From: Conus ventricosus | Lineage: Eukaryota > Mollusca > Gastropoda > Neogastropoda > Conidae | Assembly: GCA_018398815.1 (NCBI GenBank) | Contig: CM031607.1 | Span: forward strand, 89,455,499 to 89,519,498 | Length of the DNA: 64,000 nt | Reading direction: 5' to 3' | Shown: in pieces, positions 20,236 to 28,172 of the stretch | Position numbering within the stretch: the stretch's first letter is position 1 | How the letters are laid out: each line of letters opens with the position of its first letter | Made by a program: the position numbers and the translations under genes | Notes under the pieces: model-generated | Told to the model about the DNA's origin: nothing | Database searches by the model: none | The model's input: only the letters and a program-made list of their open reading frames with translations

Positions 20236-20583
20236 TTCTGCGAGAGAAGTGTTTGCATATGGCACAAAAATATAGCTGCAGTTTCAGAAGACAGTGTGGA
20301 TTCTAAGTTAGAAAAAGTTCTTGAATCACAAATACCTTTTCAACAGCTTTATAGATTAAATTATTTGGGTGTGGAAGACATGGAATCAGCTAGAACTTTC
20401 CAACAAGCTCAAAATCTCCCATTACCGCCGCCAACACCAACGGAATTGTGGACAGAGGAAGAAAAGAATGCTTTACATGAAAATATAAGATACTTTGAAA
20501 AAATGATTGAAGCGGCTCGTAAAGCAACGGTTAATGCTGGCAAGTTTTGTGAACTACTGACGATTGGAATGACGCGGTTTTAA
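20236..20583 (+). CDS. Small unknown ORF next to the left terminus, copy 1
   Basis: An open frame runs from about 20287 (ending LLTIGMTRF) and can be extended upstream in the copy-2 frame. It holds a proline run (LPLPPPTPTELW) and a helical, charged stretch EEKNALHENIRYFEKMIEAA. I do not recognise it. The only in-frame ATG in copy 1 is at the codon for the M of EDMESA. Upstream ATGs are out of frame, so the true start may lie across an intron or an indel. It is the first gene inside the terminal repeat and reads away from it. Confidence 0.4.
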   Translation, partial: FCERSVCIWHKNIAAVSEDSVDSKLEKVLESQIPFQQLYRLNYLGVEDMESARTFQQAQNLPLPPPTPTELWTEEEKNALHENIRYFEKMIEAARKATVNAGKFCELLTIGMTRF

Positions 20584-20673
20584 AACAGAAACAGCTATAT
20601 ATAACCACCTGCCGTTTGTCCTACAAAGCCCTCTACCTCGCCTGAGACTGTGACTGGCTTCTAAAAATAGTAA

Positions 20674-20689
20674 CGGTTACGCGTAACCG
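20674..20689. promoter_or_regulatory. 16-bp perfect palindrome in a repeated context
   Basis: CGGTTACGCGTAACCG is its own reverse complement and is preceded by GGCTTCTAAAAATAGTAA. The same context recurs at 20788-20824 (palindrome altered by one insertion), 24195-24226 (one deletion) and 24326-24358 (perfect). It could be an operator or a replication protein site. Confidence 0.5.
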
Positions 20690-21036
20690 CCTGGCTAGCA
20701 GCAAAGGCTGGGCTGTTGAGACCACAGGGACGGCCTAACAGCGTGAAGGCCTGCGTGGTGGGGTTTGGACTACTGACGATAGTATGACGGGCTTCTAAAA
20801 ATAGTAACGGTTACGCTTTAACCGCTTGGCAAACATTTCTCTGAAAACCTGCTTTAACGTCCTGCACACCTCCTTTTCAGGCTGCCTTCGGGTGGCCTCG
20901 ATAGAACTGAAACAGATCCTGTGATTATTGATTCAGGATTCTGATAGGTGCTTTCGGTGGCTGTCTTGAATTTACGACGTTCAAGTGTGAACAACAAAAA
21001 GCCCCCTTCACTTTTCCCACAAGCACTGTCCTGTCT

Positions 21037-21115
21037 ATTGTGTGTTTGTTTGTTGTTTGTTTGTTGTTTGTTTGTGTTTGTTGTTTGTTTGTGTGTGTGT
21101 GTTTTGTCCTACCCT
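21037..21115. repeat. TTTG/TTG-type simple repeat
   Basis: A GTTTGTTTGTTGTTTGT tract is followed by CGCACGCACGTCCCC repeated twice. It is present in both tandem units (second at 24570-24645). No coding content. Confidence 0.8.
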
Positions 21116-21194
21116 ACGCACGCACGTCCCCCACCCCCACCCCACCCCACGCACGCACGTCCCCTGTGTACACCACACACACTCCTACCCCAAG

Positions 21195-21370
21195 TCGCCC
21201 CAAGTTCTTAATTAAGTTTTTAATTAAGTCACCCCAAGTTCTTAATTAAGTTTTTAATTAAGTTACTTCAAGTTCTTAATAGTTCTTGATCAAGTAACTT
21301 CTAAGTTCTTGATTAAGTCACCTCAAGATCATAACTAAGTCACCCTTTAAGTACAACTAAGTTCTTATTC
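21195..21370. repeat. Iteron-like AAGTTCTTAATTAAGT array
   Basis: About eight to ten degenerate units of 16-20 bp (AAGTTCTTAATTAAGT, AAGTTCTTGATCAAGT, AAGTCACC...) run head to tail, many with an internal TTAATTAA or TTGATCAA palindrome. The array is kept in unit 2 (24745-24925). It lies between diverging and converging small genes, where a terminator or origin could sit. Confidence 0.6.
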
Positions 21371-21429
21371 AAGTTATCTTATAATTATCAAAAAAATACA
21401 ATCTATGTTTTTATCTTAAATAGTAGATG

Positions 21430-21622
21430 TCTAATATAGTACACACACGCCTCAAAAAACGTGTCATCGTTGAGGATGTCTTGCTCAGCGTTCTCTGCAT
21501 AGATCTTAATGAAGTTCTTACATCCTAAGCAACCCGCATTGATTACAATTGTGGTCTATGGAAATGTCTTTTATAGACTCCATGTCTTTATTTATTGACT
21601 TTATCATTTTATAATACGCCAT
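21430..21622 (-). pseudogene. Small CxxC protein, copy 1 (frameshifted)
   Basis: It matches the intact copy at 24956-25156. One extra C in the run near 21530 shifts the frame just at the cysteine cluster. The copy-2 version lacks that base and is open, so this may be a sequencing error. Confidence 0.5.
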
Positions 21623-21669
21623 GATCTATTTTTATTAAAAAAAATTAAAATTAAGTTCTTAAGATATTA

Positions 21670-22150
21670 TTACATCTGAAATGGATCAAAATGATCTTTT
21701 GTTGTTGACGGTTCTGGCGTGCTGTTGTCTTCTGTATTTAGCAGTTCAGATTTTTTTGATTGCTTTTGTTTCTGTTGCCATTGTGTATATATTTTATAAC
21801 CGTAATAACCGCCCCCAGCAGCAGCAAGGGCGCCAAAAATGGCAACAGTTTTAAGTTCAATATTCCATGAAGACTTTGGCGCTGTAGGTCTTGAATCACA
21901 TGGAGTTTTTATAGCTGGCATTGAATCAACTTGTTCTGGCGTTGGCGGCGTTATGTTTTCATGATAAGTTATATTCTGTAACATTAATTTTTTTTGTCTG
22001 TTCCACTCTGCTAATTTTTTTCCTGCTTTAACACGCCCAGGATGGGATGCTTTTCACTGGTCTCGCCTGATTCAGTGTTTTCTGGTTCTGCTGATTTTCT
22101 GGCTTGGTTACTTTCTCCACCTGATTCTGCTGATTTTCTGGCTCAGTCAT
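21670..22150 (-). CDS. Membrane protein, single transmembrane segment, unknown function
   Basis: The open 104-codon part starts at 21984. Upstream sequence to an ATG at 22150 continues it after one frame change, giving a polar, glutamine-rich N-terminus (PENQQNQ twice). A basic patch (KAGKKLAEWNR) comes next, then a transmembrane helix (TVAIFGALAAAGGGYYGYKIY) near the middle of the open part, then a charged tail ending DPFQM. The start overlaps the stop of the next gene upstream by a few bases, so the two are probably co-transcribed. I infer a virion or membrane role from context only. Copy 2 (25200-25683) is broken at several sites. Confidence 0.5.
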
Positions 22151-22619
22151 TTTGAAGGGAAATAAAATCTATATGATTAAAAGTTATTAATCCCATGATT
22201 AATGGCGATAACAATGTTCCAAATCTGTAGTATAAATCACATCCTAGAGACTCTAATGACTTTGTTAAAACTGGATCTTGCGTTAAATCATACGTAAGAT
22301 CTTGTTCAGAATCAATGGGAGCAAATCTACTGACTAGTTTAGTGTACAAACTAAGAACCGTTTGCCCCACACTTTTCACCATTCTAGACCCCAGCTGCGC
22401 TTCATACCTGTTATGATACTTTATAATGTCTTGCGGCGACATCTGTTGAATCTGTTCTATGCTGAATTCAGTTCCGAGGAACTGTTTTGTTTTCCCACAT
22501 GCTGCCAAAGAATACAGCCTCTCCTTTTTGGGCATAATAGCTTGGTCATCAACTTGGTCATTCATAAGTTCAGGAAGGTTTAGGCCGCCCTGTAGCTGTA
22601 GTAGATCATTGCTGTTCAT
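22143..22619 (-). CDS. 158-residue conserved-looking protein with hydrophobic C-terminus
   Basis: The frame is intact in this copy from ATG to TGA. Features: an acidic N-terminus (LMNDQVDDQ), a central helix-rich stretch containing SPQDIIKYHNRYEAQLGSRMV, and a C-terminal hydrophobic segment (YRFGTLLSPLIMGLITFNHID). I associate this kind of protein with unnamed ORFs of invertebrate Polinton-like elements, but cannot name a function. Copy 2 (25675-26150) carries several one-base changes that break it, which suggests this reading is the true one. Confidence 0.55.
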   Translation of the reverse strand: MNSNDLLQLQGGLNLPELMNDQVDDQAIMPKKERLYSLAACGKTKQFLGTEFSIEQIQQMSPQDIIKYHNRYEAQLGSRMVKSVGQTVLSLYTKLVSRFAPIDSEQDLTYDLTQDPVLTKSLESLGCDLYYRFGTLLSPLIMGLITFNHIDFISLQND

Positions 22620-22653
22620 GTTTTTTATTAATTACAATTATTTTATTTTTTAA

Positions 22654-22883
22654 ATGAGCACCGAAAAAACTGTCGCCAACCTTGTATACCATTCTGCTGT
22701 TATTGGAGGCCTAAGTGTAGGATACACAATGCTTGGTAAAAGCCTGTTAAAAATAAAACCGGAGATCTTGGCAAACTAGACTTTGAGGATTCAGCAAAGC
22801 TGATTGCTATTATTGCAGCTTCGTTTGCCCCGAAAGATTTTCTAGTCAAGCAAGGAATAATTCCAGACAGTATAAATATGTAA
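22654..22883 (+). pseudogene. Small hydrophobic protein, copy 1 (frameshifted)
   Basis: It starts MSTEKTVANLVYHSAVIGG, continues with a glycine-rich hydrophobic stretch, then a frame change near 22765. After that DFLVKQGIIPDSINM ends at a TAA. Expected length is about 75 residues, diverging from the 158-residue gene by only 35 bp. A shared promoter region between the two ATGs is likely. Copy 2 at 26181-26410 is also frame-shifted but at other positions. Confidence 0.45.
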
Positions 22884-22905
22884 ATAAAAAATACATTTAT
22901 AAAAA

Positions 22906-23172
22906 ATGGCTTCACTCGTAATGATGATAGGCGGCGCTGTGGTTAATGCGCTCGCTTTTAGTGGAAGTAATTACGCATTTAGTAAACTGCGAGATGAAGG
23001 CGAGAGAAAAAGACATAACAAAGCTGTGGAGCAACTAGCCGCAGCACAAGATCGCTATGAAAAGCAGAGAATTGAGCAGTTAGATTTTATTAATAACAAA
23101 CTGAAAAAACAGGGACATGCAGCTTACACATTTAAAGATGTTGATCAAGCGATAAAGAATATTATCTTGTAA
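22906..23172 (+). CDS. Small membrane-anchored coiled-coil protein, copy 1
   Basis: It opens with a hydrophobic N-terminus MASLVMMIGGAVVNALAFSG followed by a long charged helix (RKRHNKAVEQLAAAQDRYEK) and HAAYTFKDVDQAIKN. The frame ends early at TAA 23170-23172, while copy 2 keeps reading with an in-frame YYLV there, so a one-base difference truncates this copy. Similar N-termini occur, from memory, in unnamed proteins of cnidarian and mollusc genomes. A role in particle assembly is a guess. Confidence 0.5.
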   Translation: MASLVMMIGGAVVNALAFSGSNYAFSKLRDEGERKRHNKAVEQLAAAQDRYEKQRIEQLDFINNKLKKQGHAAYTFKDVDQAIKNIIL

Positions 23173-23774
23173 CGGGCAAACCAATCGAGACATTGCCCCA
23201 CCAAAATTCAGTGACTTTTATCAACCATCAGAAAAAACAAAGATGCAAGAAATCGGGTTTATTGTCTTTGGTATGACCGTTGTGTATTTTGTTGCACATA
23301 ATATTTTGGCTGAGTAAAAATGAACCAAAATCTAAAATGAATTCGAAAACCAAAAGTATTTGGGGAAAAACATAATCCCGGTCTTAACGGTTTGAGCGGC
23401 CGGACTTAATCGTGTTTCCCGTTCTGCCATAAGTAAGACTTCAATAACTAAAAACGTAGGGGAAGTAGCCGTGGCTGAACACGCCCCATAGAGTAACGTA
23501 GGGGAAAAGCAGCCGTGGCTGAACGCGCCCGCATATACAAACGGTGGGGGCAGGTAAGGCCTTTAATTGCTAGTTGCCGGCCTACTAAGGACTTTGCACT
23601 ATCGATTACTTACTAGTGGCAGACATGGCCAATTTTCGGATCATGCGATGGGCCTGATGTCACGGCTGGCCAATCCAAGACTAGATAGAATCAGCTGATT
23701 AGTAGTGGACGACATTTCGCCAGCACTTGTGTTGTTCATTTCTACCAGTGCTGTGGTGGTGTGAAGACGGTTGC

Positions 23775-24119
23775 TTTTTCTGCGAGAGAAGTGTTTGCAT
23801 ATGGCACAAATATAGCTGCAGTTTCAGAAGACAGTGTGGATTCTAAGTTAGAAAAAGTTCTTGAATCAAAATATCCTTTTCAACAGCTTTATAGATTAAA
23901 TTTTTGGGTGTGGAAGACATGGAATCAGCTAGAACTTTCCAACAAGCTCAAAATCTCCCCATTTACCGACCGCCAACACCAACGGAATTGTGGACAGAGG
24001 AGAAAAGAATGCTTTACATGAAAATATAAGATACTTTGAAAAAGATTGAAGCGGCTCGTAAAGCAACGGTTAATGCTGGCAAGTTTTGTGAACTACTGAC
24101 GATTGGAATGCGCGGTTTT
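23775..24119 (+). pseudogene. Small unknown ORF next to terminus, copy 2
   Basis: The upstream part (FSAREVFAYGTNIAAVSED) is open here and joins the VDSKLEKVLES segment, whereas unit 1 has an extra A. Past LNF the frame is lost through missing bases. Confidence 0.4.
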
Positions 24120-24342
24120 AAAACAGAAACAGCTATATATAACCACCTGCCGTTTGTCCTACAAAGCCCTCTACCTCGCCTGAGACTGTGACTGGCTTCT
24201 AAAAATAGTAACGGTTACGCGTAACGCCTGGCTAGCAGCAAAGGCTGGGCTGTTGAGACCACAGGGACGGCCTAACAGGTGAGGCCTGCGTGGTGGGGTT
24301 TGGACTACTGACGATAGTATGACGGGCTTCTAAAAATAGTAA

Positions 24343-24358
24343 CGGTTACGCGTAACCG
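24343..24358. promoter_or_regulatory. 16-bp perfect palindrome, unit 2
   Basis: CGGTTACGCGTAACCG again, preceded by GGCTTCTAAAAATAGTAA. The partner site at 24212-24226 lacks one base. Confidence 0.5.
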
Positions 24359-24955
24359 CTTGGCAAACATTTCTCCTGAAAACCTGCTTTAACGTCCTGC
24401 ACACTCCTTTTCAGGCTGCCTTCGGGTGGCCTCGATTAGAACTGAAAACAGACCTGTGATTATTGATTCAGGATTTGATAGGTGCTTTTCGGTGGCTGTC
24501 TTGAATTTTACGACGTTCAAGTTGTGAACAACAAAAGCCCCCTTCACTTTTCCACAAGCACTGTCCTGTCTATTGTGTGTTTGTTTGTTGTTTGTTTGTT
24601 GTTTGTTTGTGTTGTTGTTTGTTTGTGTGTGTGTGTTTTGTCCTACCTACGCACGCACGTCCCCCACCCCCACCCCCACCCCACGCACGCACGTCCCCTG
24701 TGTACACCACAACACTTCCTACCCCCCCCAAGTCGCACCCATCCAGTTCTTAATTAAGTTTTAATTAAGTCACCCCAAGTTCTTAATTAAGTTTTGAATT
24801 AAGTTTACTTCAAGTTCTTAATAAGTTCTTGATCAAGTAACTTCTAAGTTCTTGTTCAGTCACCTCAAGATCATAACTAAGTCATCCTTTAAGTACAACT
24901 AAGTCTTATTCAGTTATCTTATAATTATTCAAAAAATACAATCTATGTTTTTATC

Positions 24956-25156
24956 TTAATGTAGATGTCTATATAGTACACACACCTCAAAAAACGTGTC
25001 ATCGTTGAGGATGTCTTGCTCAGCGTTCTCTGCATAGATCTTAATGAAGTTCTTACATCCTAAGCAACCGCATTGATTACAATTGTGGTCTATGGAAATG
25101 TCTTTTATAGACTCCATGTCTTTATTTATTGACTTTATCATTTTATAATACGCCAT
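24956..25156 (-). CDS. Small CxxC zinc-binding-like protein, copy 2
   Basis: A 66-codon frame. It has an N-terminal helix (MAYYKMIKSINKDMES), then HNCNQCGCLGCKNFIKIYAE, which provides four cysteines in C-x2-C-x-C-x2-C spacing, and an acidic tail. The cluster could hold a metal ion. I do not recognise a family. It converges on the iteron-like array. Confidence 0.45.
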   Translation of the reverse strand: MAYYKMIKSINKDMESIKDISIDHNCNQCGCLGCKNFIKIYAENAEQDILNDDTFFEVCVLYRHLH

Positions 25157-25199
25157 GATCTATTTTTATTAAAAAAAATTAAAATTAAGTTCTTAGATA

Positions 25200-25683
25200 T
25201 TATACATCTGAAATGGTATCAAAATGATATCTTTTGTTGTTGACGGTTCTGGCGTGCTGTTGTCTTCTGTATTTAGCAGTTCAGATTTTTCTTGATTGCT
25301 TTTGTTTCTGTTGCCATTGTGTATAATTTTTATAACCGTAATAACCGCCCCCTGCAGCAGAAGGGCGCCAAAATGGCAACAGTTTTAAGTTCAATATTCC
25401 ATGAGACTTGCTGGCGCTGTAGGTCTTGAATACATGGGAGTTTTTATAGCTGGCATTGAATCAACTTGTTCTGGCGTTGGCGGCGTTATGTTTTCATGAT
25501 AAGTTTATTCTGTAACATTAATTTTTTTTTGTCTGTTCACTCTGCTAATTTTTTTCTGCTTTAACACGCCAGGATGAGGATGCTTTTCACTGGTCTCCGC
25601 CTGATTAGTGTTTTCTGGTTCTGCGATTTTCTGGCTTGGTTACTTTCTCCACTGATTCTGCTGATTTTCTGGCTCATCATTTT
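25200..25683 (-). pseudogene. Membrane protein, copy 2
   Basis: Same gene as 21670-22150, with several one-base changes in the transmembrane and N-terminal regions. Confidence 0.5.
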
Positions 25684-26150
25684 GAAGGGAAATAAAATCT
25701 ATATGATTAAAAGTTATTAGATCCATGATTAATGGCGATAACAATGTTCCAAATCTGTAGTAAAATCACATCCTAGAGACTCTTAATGACTTTGTTAAAA
25801 CTGGATCTTGCGTTAAATCATACGTAAGATCTTGTTCTGAATTCACATGGGAGCAAATCTTCTGACTAGTTTTGTGTACAAACTAAGATACCGTTTGCCC
25901 CACACTTTTCACCATTCTATGACCCAGCTGCGCTTCATACCTGTTATGATACTTTATAATGTCTTGCGGCGAATCTGTTGAATCTGTTCTATGCTGAATT
26001 CAGTTCGAGGAAACTGTTTTGTTTTCCCACTGCTGCCAAAGAATACAGCCTCTCCTTTTTGGGCATAATAGCTTGGTCATTCAACTTGGTCATTCATAAG
26101 TTCAGGAAGGTTAGGCCGCCTGTAGCTGTAGTGATCATTGCTGTTCATGT
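25675..26150 (-). pseudogene. 158-residue protein, copy 2
   Basis: Same gene as 22143-22619 with at least six one-base differences that interrupt the frame. Confidence 0.5.
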
Positions 26151-26180
26151 TTTTTATTATTACAATTATTTATTTTTTAA

Positions 26181-26410
26181 ATGAGCACCGAAAAAAACTG
26201 TCGCCAACCTTGTATACCATTCTGCTGTTATGGAGGCCTAAGTGTAGGATACACAATGCTTGGTAAAAGCCTGTTTAAAAATAATAACCGGCAGATCTTG
26301 GCAAACTAGACTTTGAGGATTCAGCAAAAGCTGATGCTATTATTGCACTTCGTTTGCACAAAGATTTTCTAGTCAAGCAAGGAATAATTCCAGACAGTAT
26401 AAATATGTAA
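26181..26410 (+). pseudogene. Small hydrophobic protein, copy 2
   Basis: Same gene as 22654-22883. The indels differ from those of copy 1. Confidence 0.45.
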
Positions 26411-26430
26411 ATAAAAAATACATTATAAAA

Positions 26431-26847
26431 ATGGCTTCACTCGTAATGATGATAGCGGCGCTGTGGTTAATGCGCTCGCTTTTAGTGGAAGTAATTACGC
26501 ATTTAGTAAACTGCGAGATGAAGGCGAGAGAAAAAGACATAACAATGCTGTGGAGCAACTAGCGCGCCACAAGATCGCTATGAAAAGCAGAGAATTGAGC
26601 AGTTAGATTTTTTAATAACAAACTGAAAAACAGGGACATGCAGCTTACACATTTAAAGATGTTGATCAAGCGATAAAAGAATATTATCTTGTAACGGGCA
26701 AACCAATCGAGACATTGCCCCACCAAAATTCAGTGGACTTTTATCAACCATCAGAAAAACAAAGATGCAAGAAATCGGTTTATTGTCTTTGGTATGACGT
26801 CTGTGTATTTGTTGCACATAATTGGTGAGTAAAAATGAACAAATCTA
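26431..26847 (+). pseudogene. Small membrane-anchored coiled-coil protein, copy 2
   Basis: The start matches 22906. A missing G in the first glycine codons shifts the frame. The C-terminal half reads past the point where copy 1 stops, with TGKPIETLP and a final hydrophobic stretch. Confidence 0.45.
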
Positions 26848-27715
26848 TTATTCGCACATAAGGATATTGGAAGGGAATAACAGCAATTAAAAAGCTAAGC
26901 AAGCAGCTGGAGTCAGTGAACAAACAGCAAAAGAATGGTTTCTAACAAGCGATTTGGCAATTTATTTACCAGCGCCTGACGAATACAGAGACACACACTT
27001 TGTGACACATACTCCAAACGACACCCTCAAATGGACTTTATATTACCCTCTGATACGATTAGACGAAAAAGATTTAAGTATGCACTTACAGTCATTGACG
27101 TAGCTTCAAGATACAAAGATGCGGAACCTTTAACACAAAAGAGTGCTTCTGCTGTTGCTGTTGCTATACAACTGATACCAACGAGGCCCGCTAACTTATC
27201 CTCGCATGATTCAAGTCGATGATGGAAAAGAATTAAAGGCCAAGTGAATAATTATGTTGGAAACATAGAGTTACCATCAAAAGGGGCATTCCAGGAGTTC
27301 ACAGATCACAGGCTTTAGTTGAAAACTTTAACAAACAGTTAGCTGAAAGACTTTTTCTACCAGTATCACAGAGAGCTGATTGACTAATTCTCGCAACACA
27401 GAATGGGTTAGAAGACTGCCCTCAGTTTTGCGGCAATGATAATGAAGAATTTAAAGGGCTAAAACCAGTACAAGCAATCAAAAGAAAAACAATAAATGTG
27501 TTGAAGGAGAGTCTTCATCGGCAAATATTACCGTTTGGTTTAAAAGTATGGTACCTTTATTTACCGGGGGAGCAGAAGGGGACTCTCGCATCGGGCAACA
27601 GATCAGTTTGCGAGTGTTGATCCATATGACATAAAAAAGAATTGTAAAAATTTGAATCCGCCCGTGTATTATTACGAGAAACTGACACAAAAAAACAACC
27701 AGCTCCTCAAAGATC
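26835..27715 (+). pseudogene. Retroviral-type integrase of the Polinton-like element
   Basis: An integrase would cut and join the element ends to target DNA. The N-terminal part looks like a helix-turn-helix (AIKKLSKQ, VNKQQKNG region). The core shows QMDFILPSDTI (first aspartate), KRFKYALTVIDVASRYKDAE (strand 2-3), MIQVDDGKEF near 27208-27233 (second aspartate) and ALVENFNKQLAERLF near 27312-27356 (catalytic glutamate). The C-terminal part has FGLKVWYLYLPG. At least five one-base indels interrupt the frame, but all three acidic residues are present. Confidence 0.8.
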
Positions 27716-28172
27716 TTTGTGAAAGAAGAACTGCAGATAATCCCTCCAGACACTAGTTCCAGTTGCTTAATTAATTACGTAAATATATTTGAGTTTAAAA
27801 TGGAAGCTCAAAGGAAGCGCAGAATTGATACAAGAATGGTAAAGGAAGAGACCTTGAAAAGTACGGGAATCATTTTCATGCGTGTAATGCTATTTAAAGA
27901 AACATTTTCGGGGATTAATCAATGCATGCTAAATCATCCAGTCACTATCAACTCAAACCCCCAAATTTGATAAAGAATATTCTAGAAATAATAAAAAAAA
28001 TCGAACGCATCAAGCAAACATGAGAAAGATTTAAATGAATTGGATGAAGCTATATTGATCTTATATTAAAAGTTGATGAAAATATAAACCCCCCTGTTTT
28101 ATGCGGCCCTCCAGTGCCCGTTGCATATGAAAACTCTGGATTAACAAACACACGTTTTGTGTTTGTTCTATT
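27716..28172 (+). other. Unrecognised short ORF and intergenic region
   Basis: An 83-codon frame (27719-27970) with a basic helix (EAQRKRRIDTRMVKEE) follows the integrase. It has no motif I know. The rest up to the polymerase stop has no feature. Confidence 0.3.

Larger units (their letters stand above)
19831..23334. repeat. Tandem duplication, unit 1
   Basis: Unit 2 (23378-26847) repeats this block in the same order and orientation with roughly 95-98 percent identity by eye, differing mostly by one-base insertions or deletions. Unit 1 starts at the tip of the terminal hairpin (CCGGTCTTAAC). A 43-bp segment of other sequence (23335-23377) joins the units. Confidence 0.9.
23378..26847. repeat. 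Tandem duplication, unit 2
   Basis: It repeats 19831-23334, including half of the terminal repeat at its left edge. It carries more disrupted frames than unit 1, yet in at least two places (the CxxC protein and the first small ORF upstream part) it has the open reading that unit 1 lacks. After it the element continues uniquely into the integrase. Confidence 0.9.
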
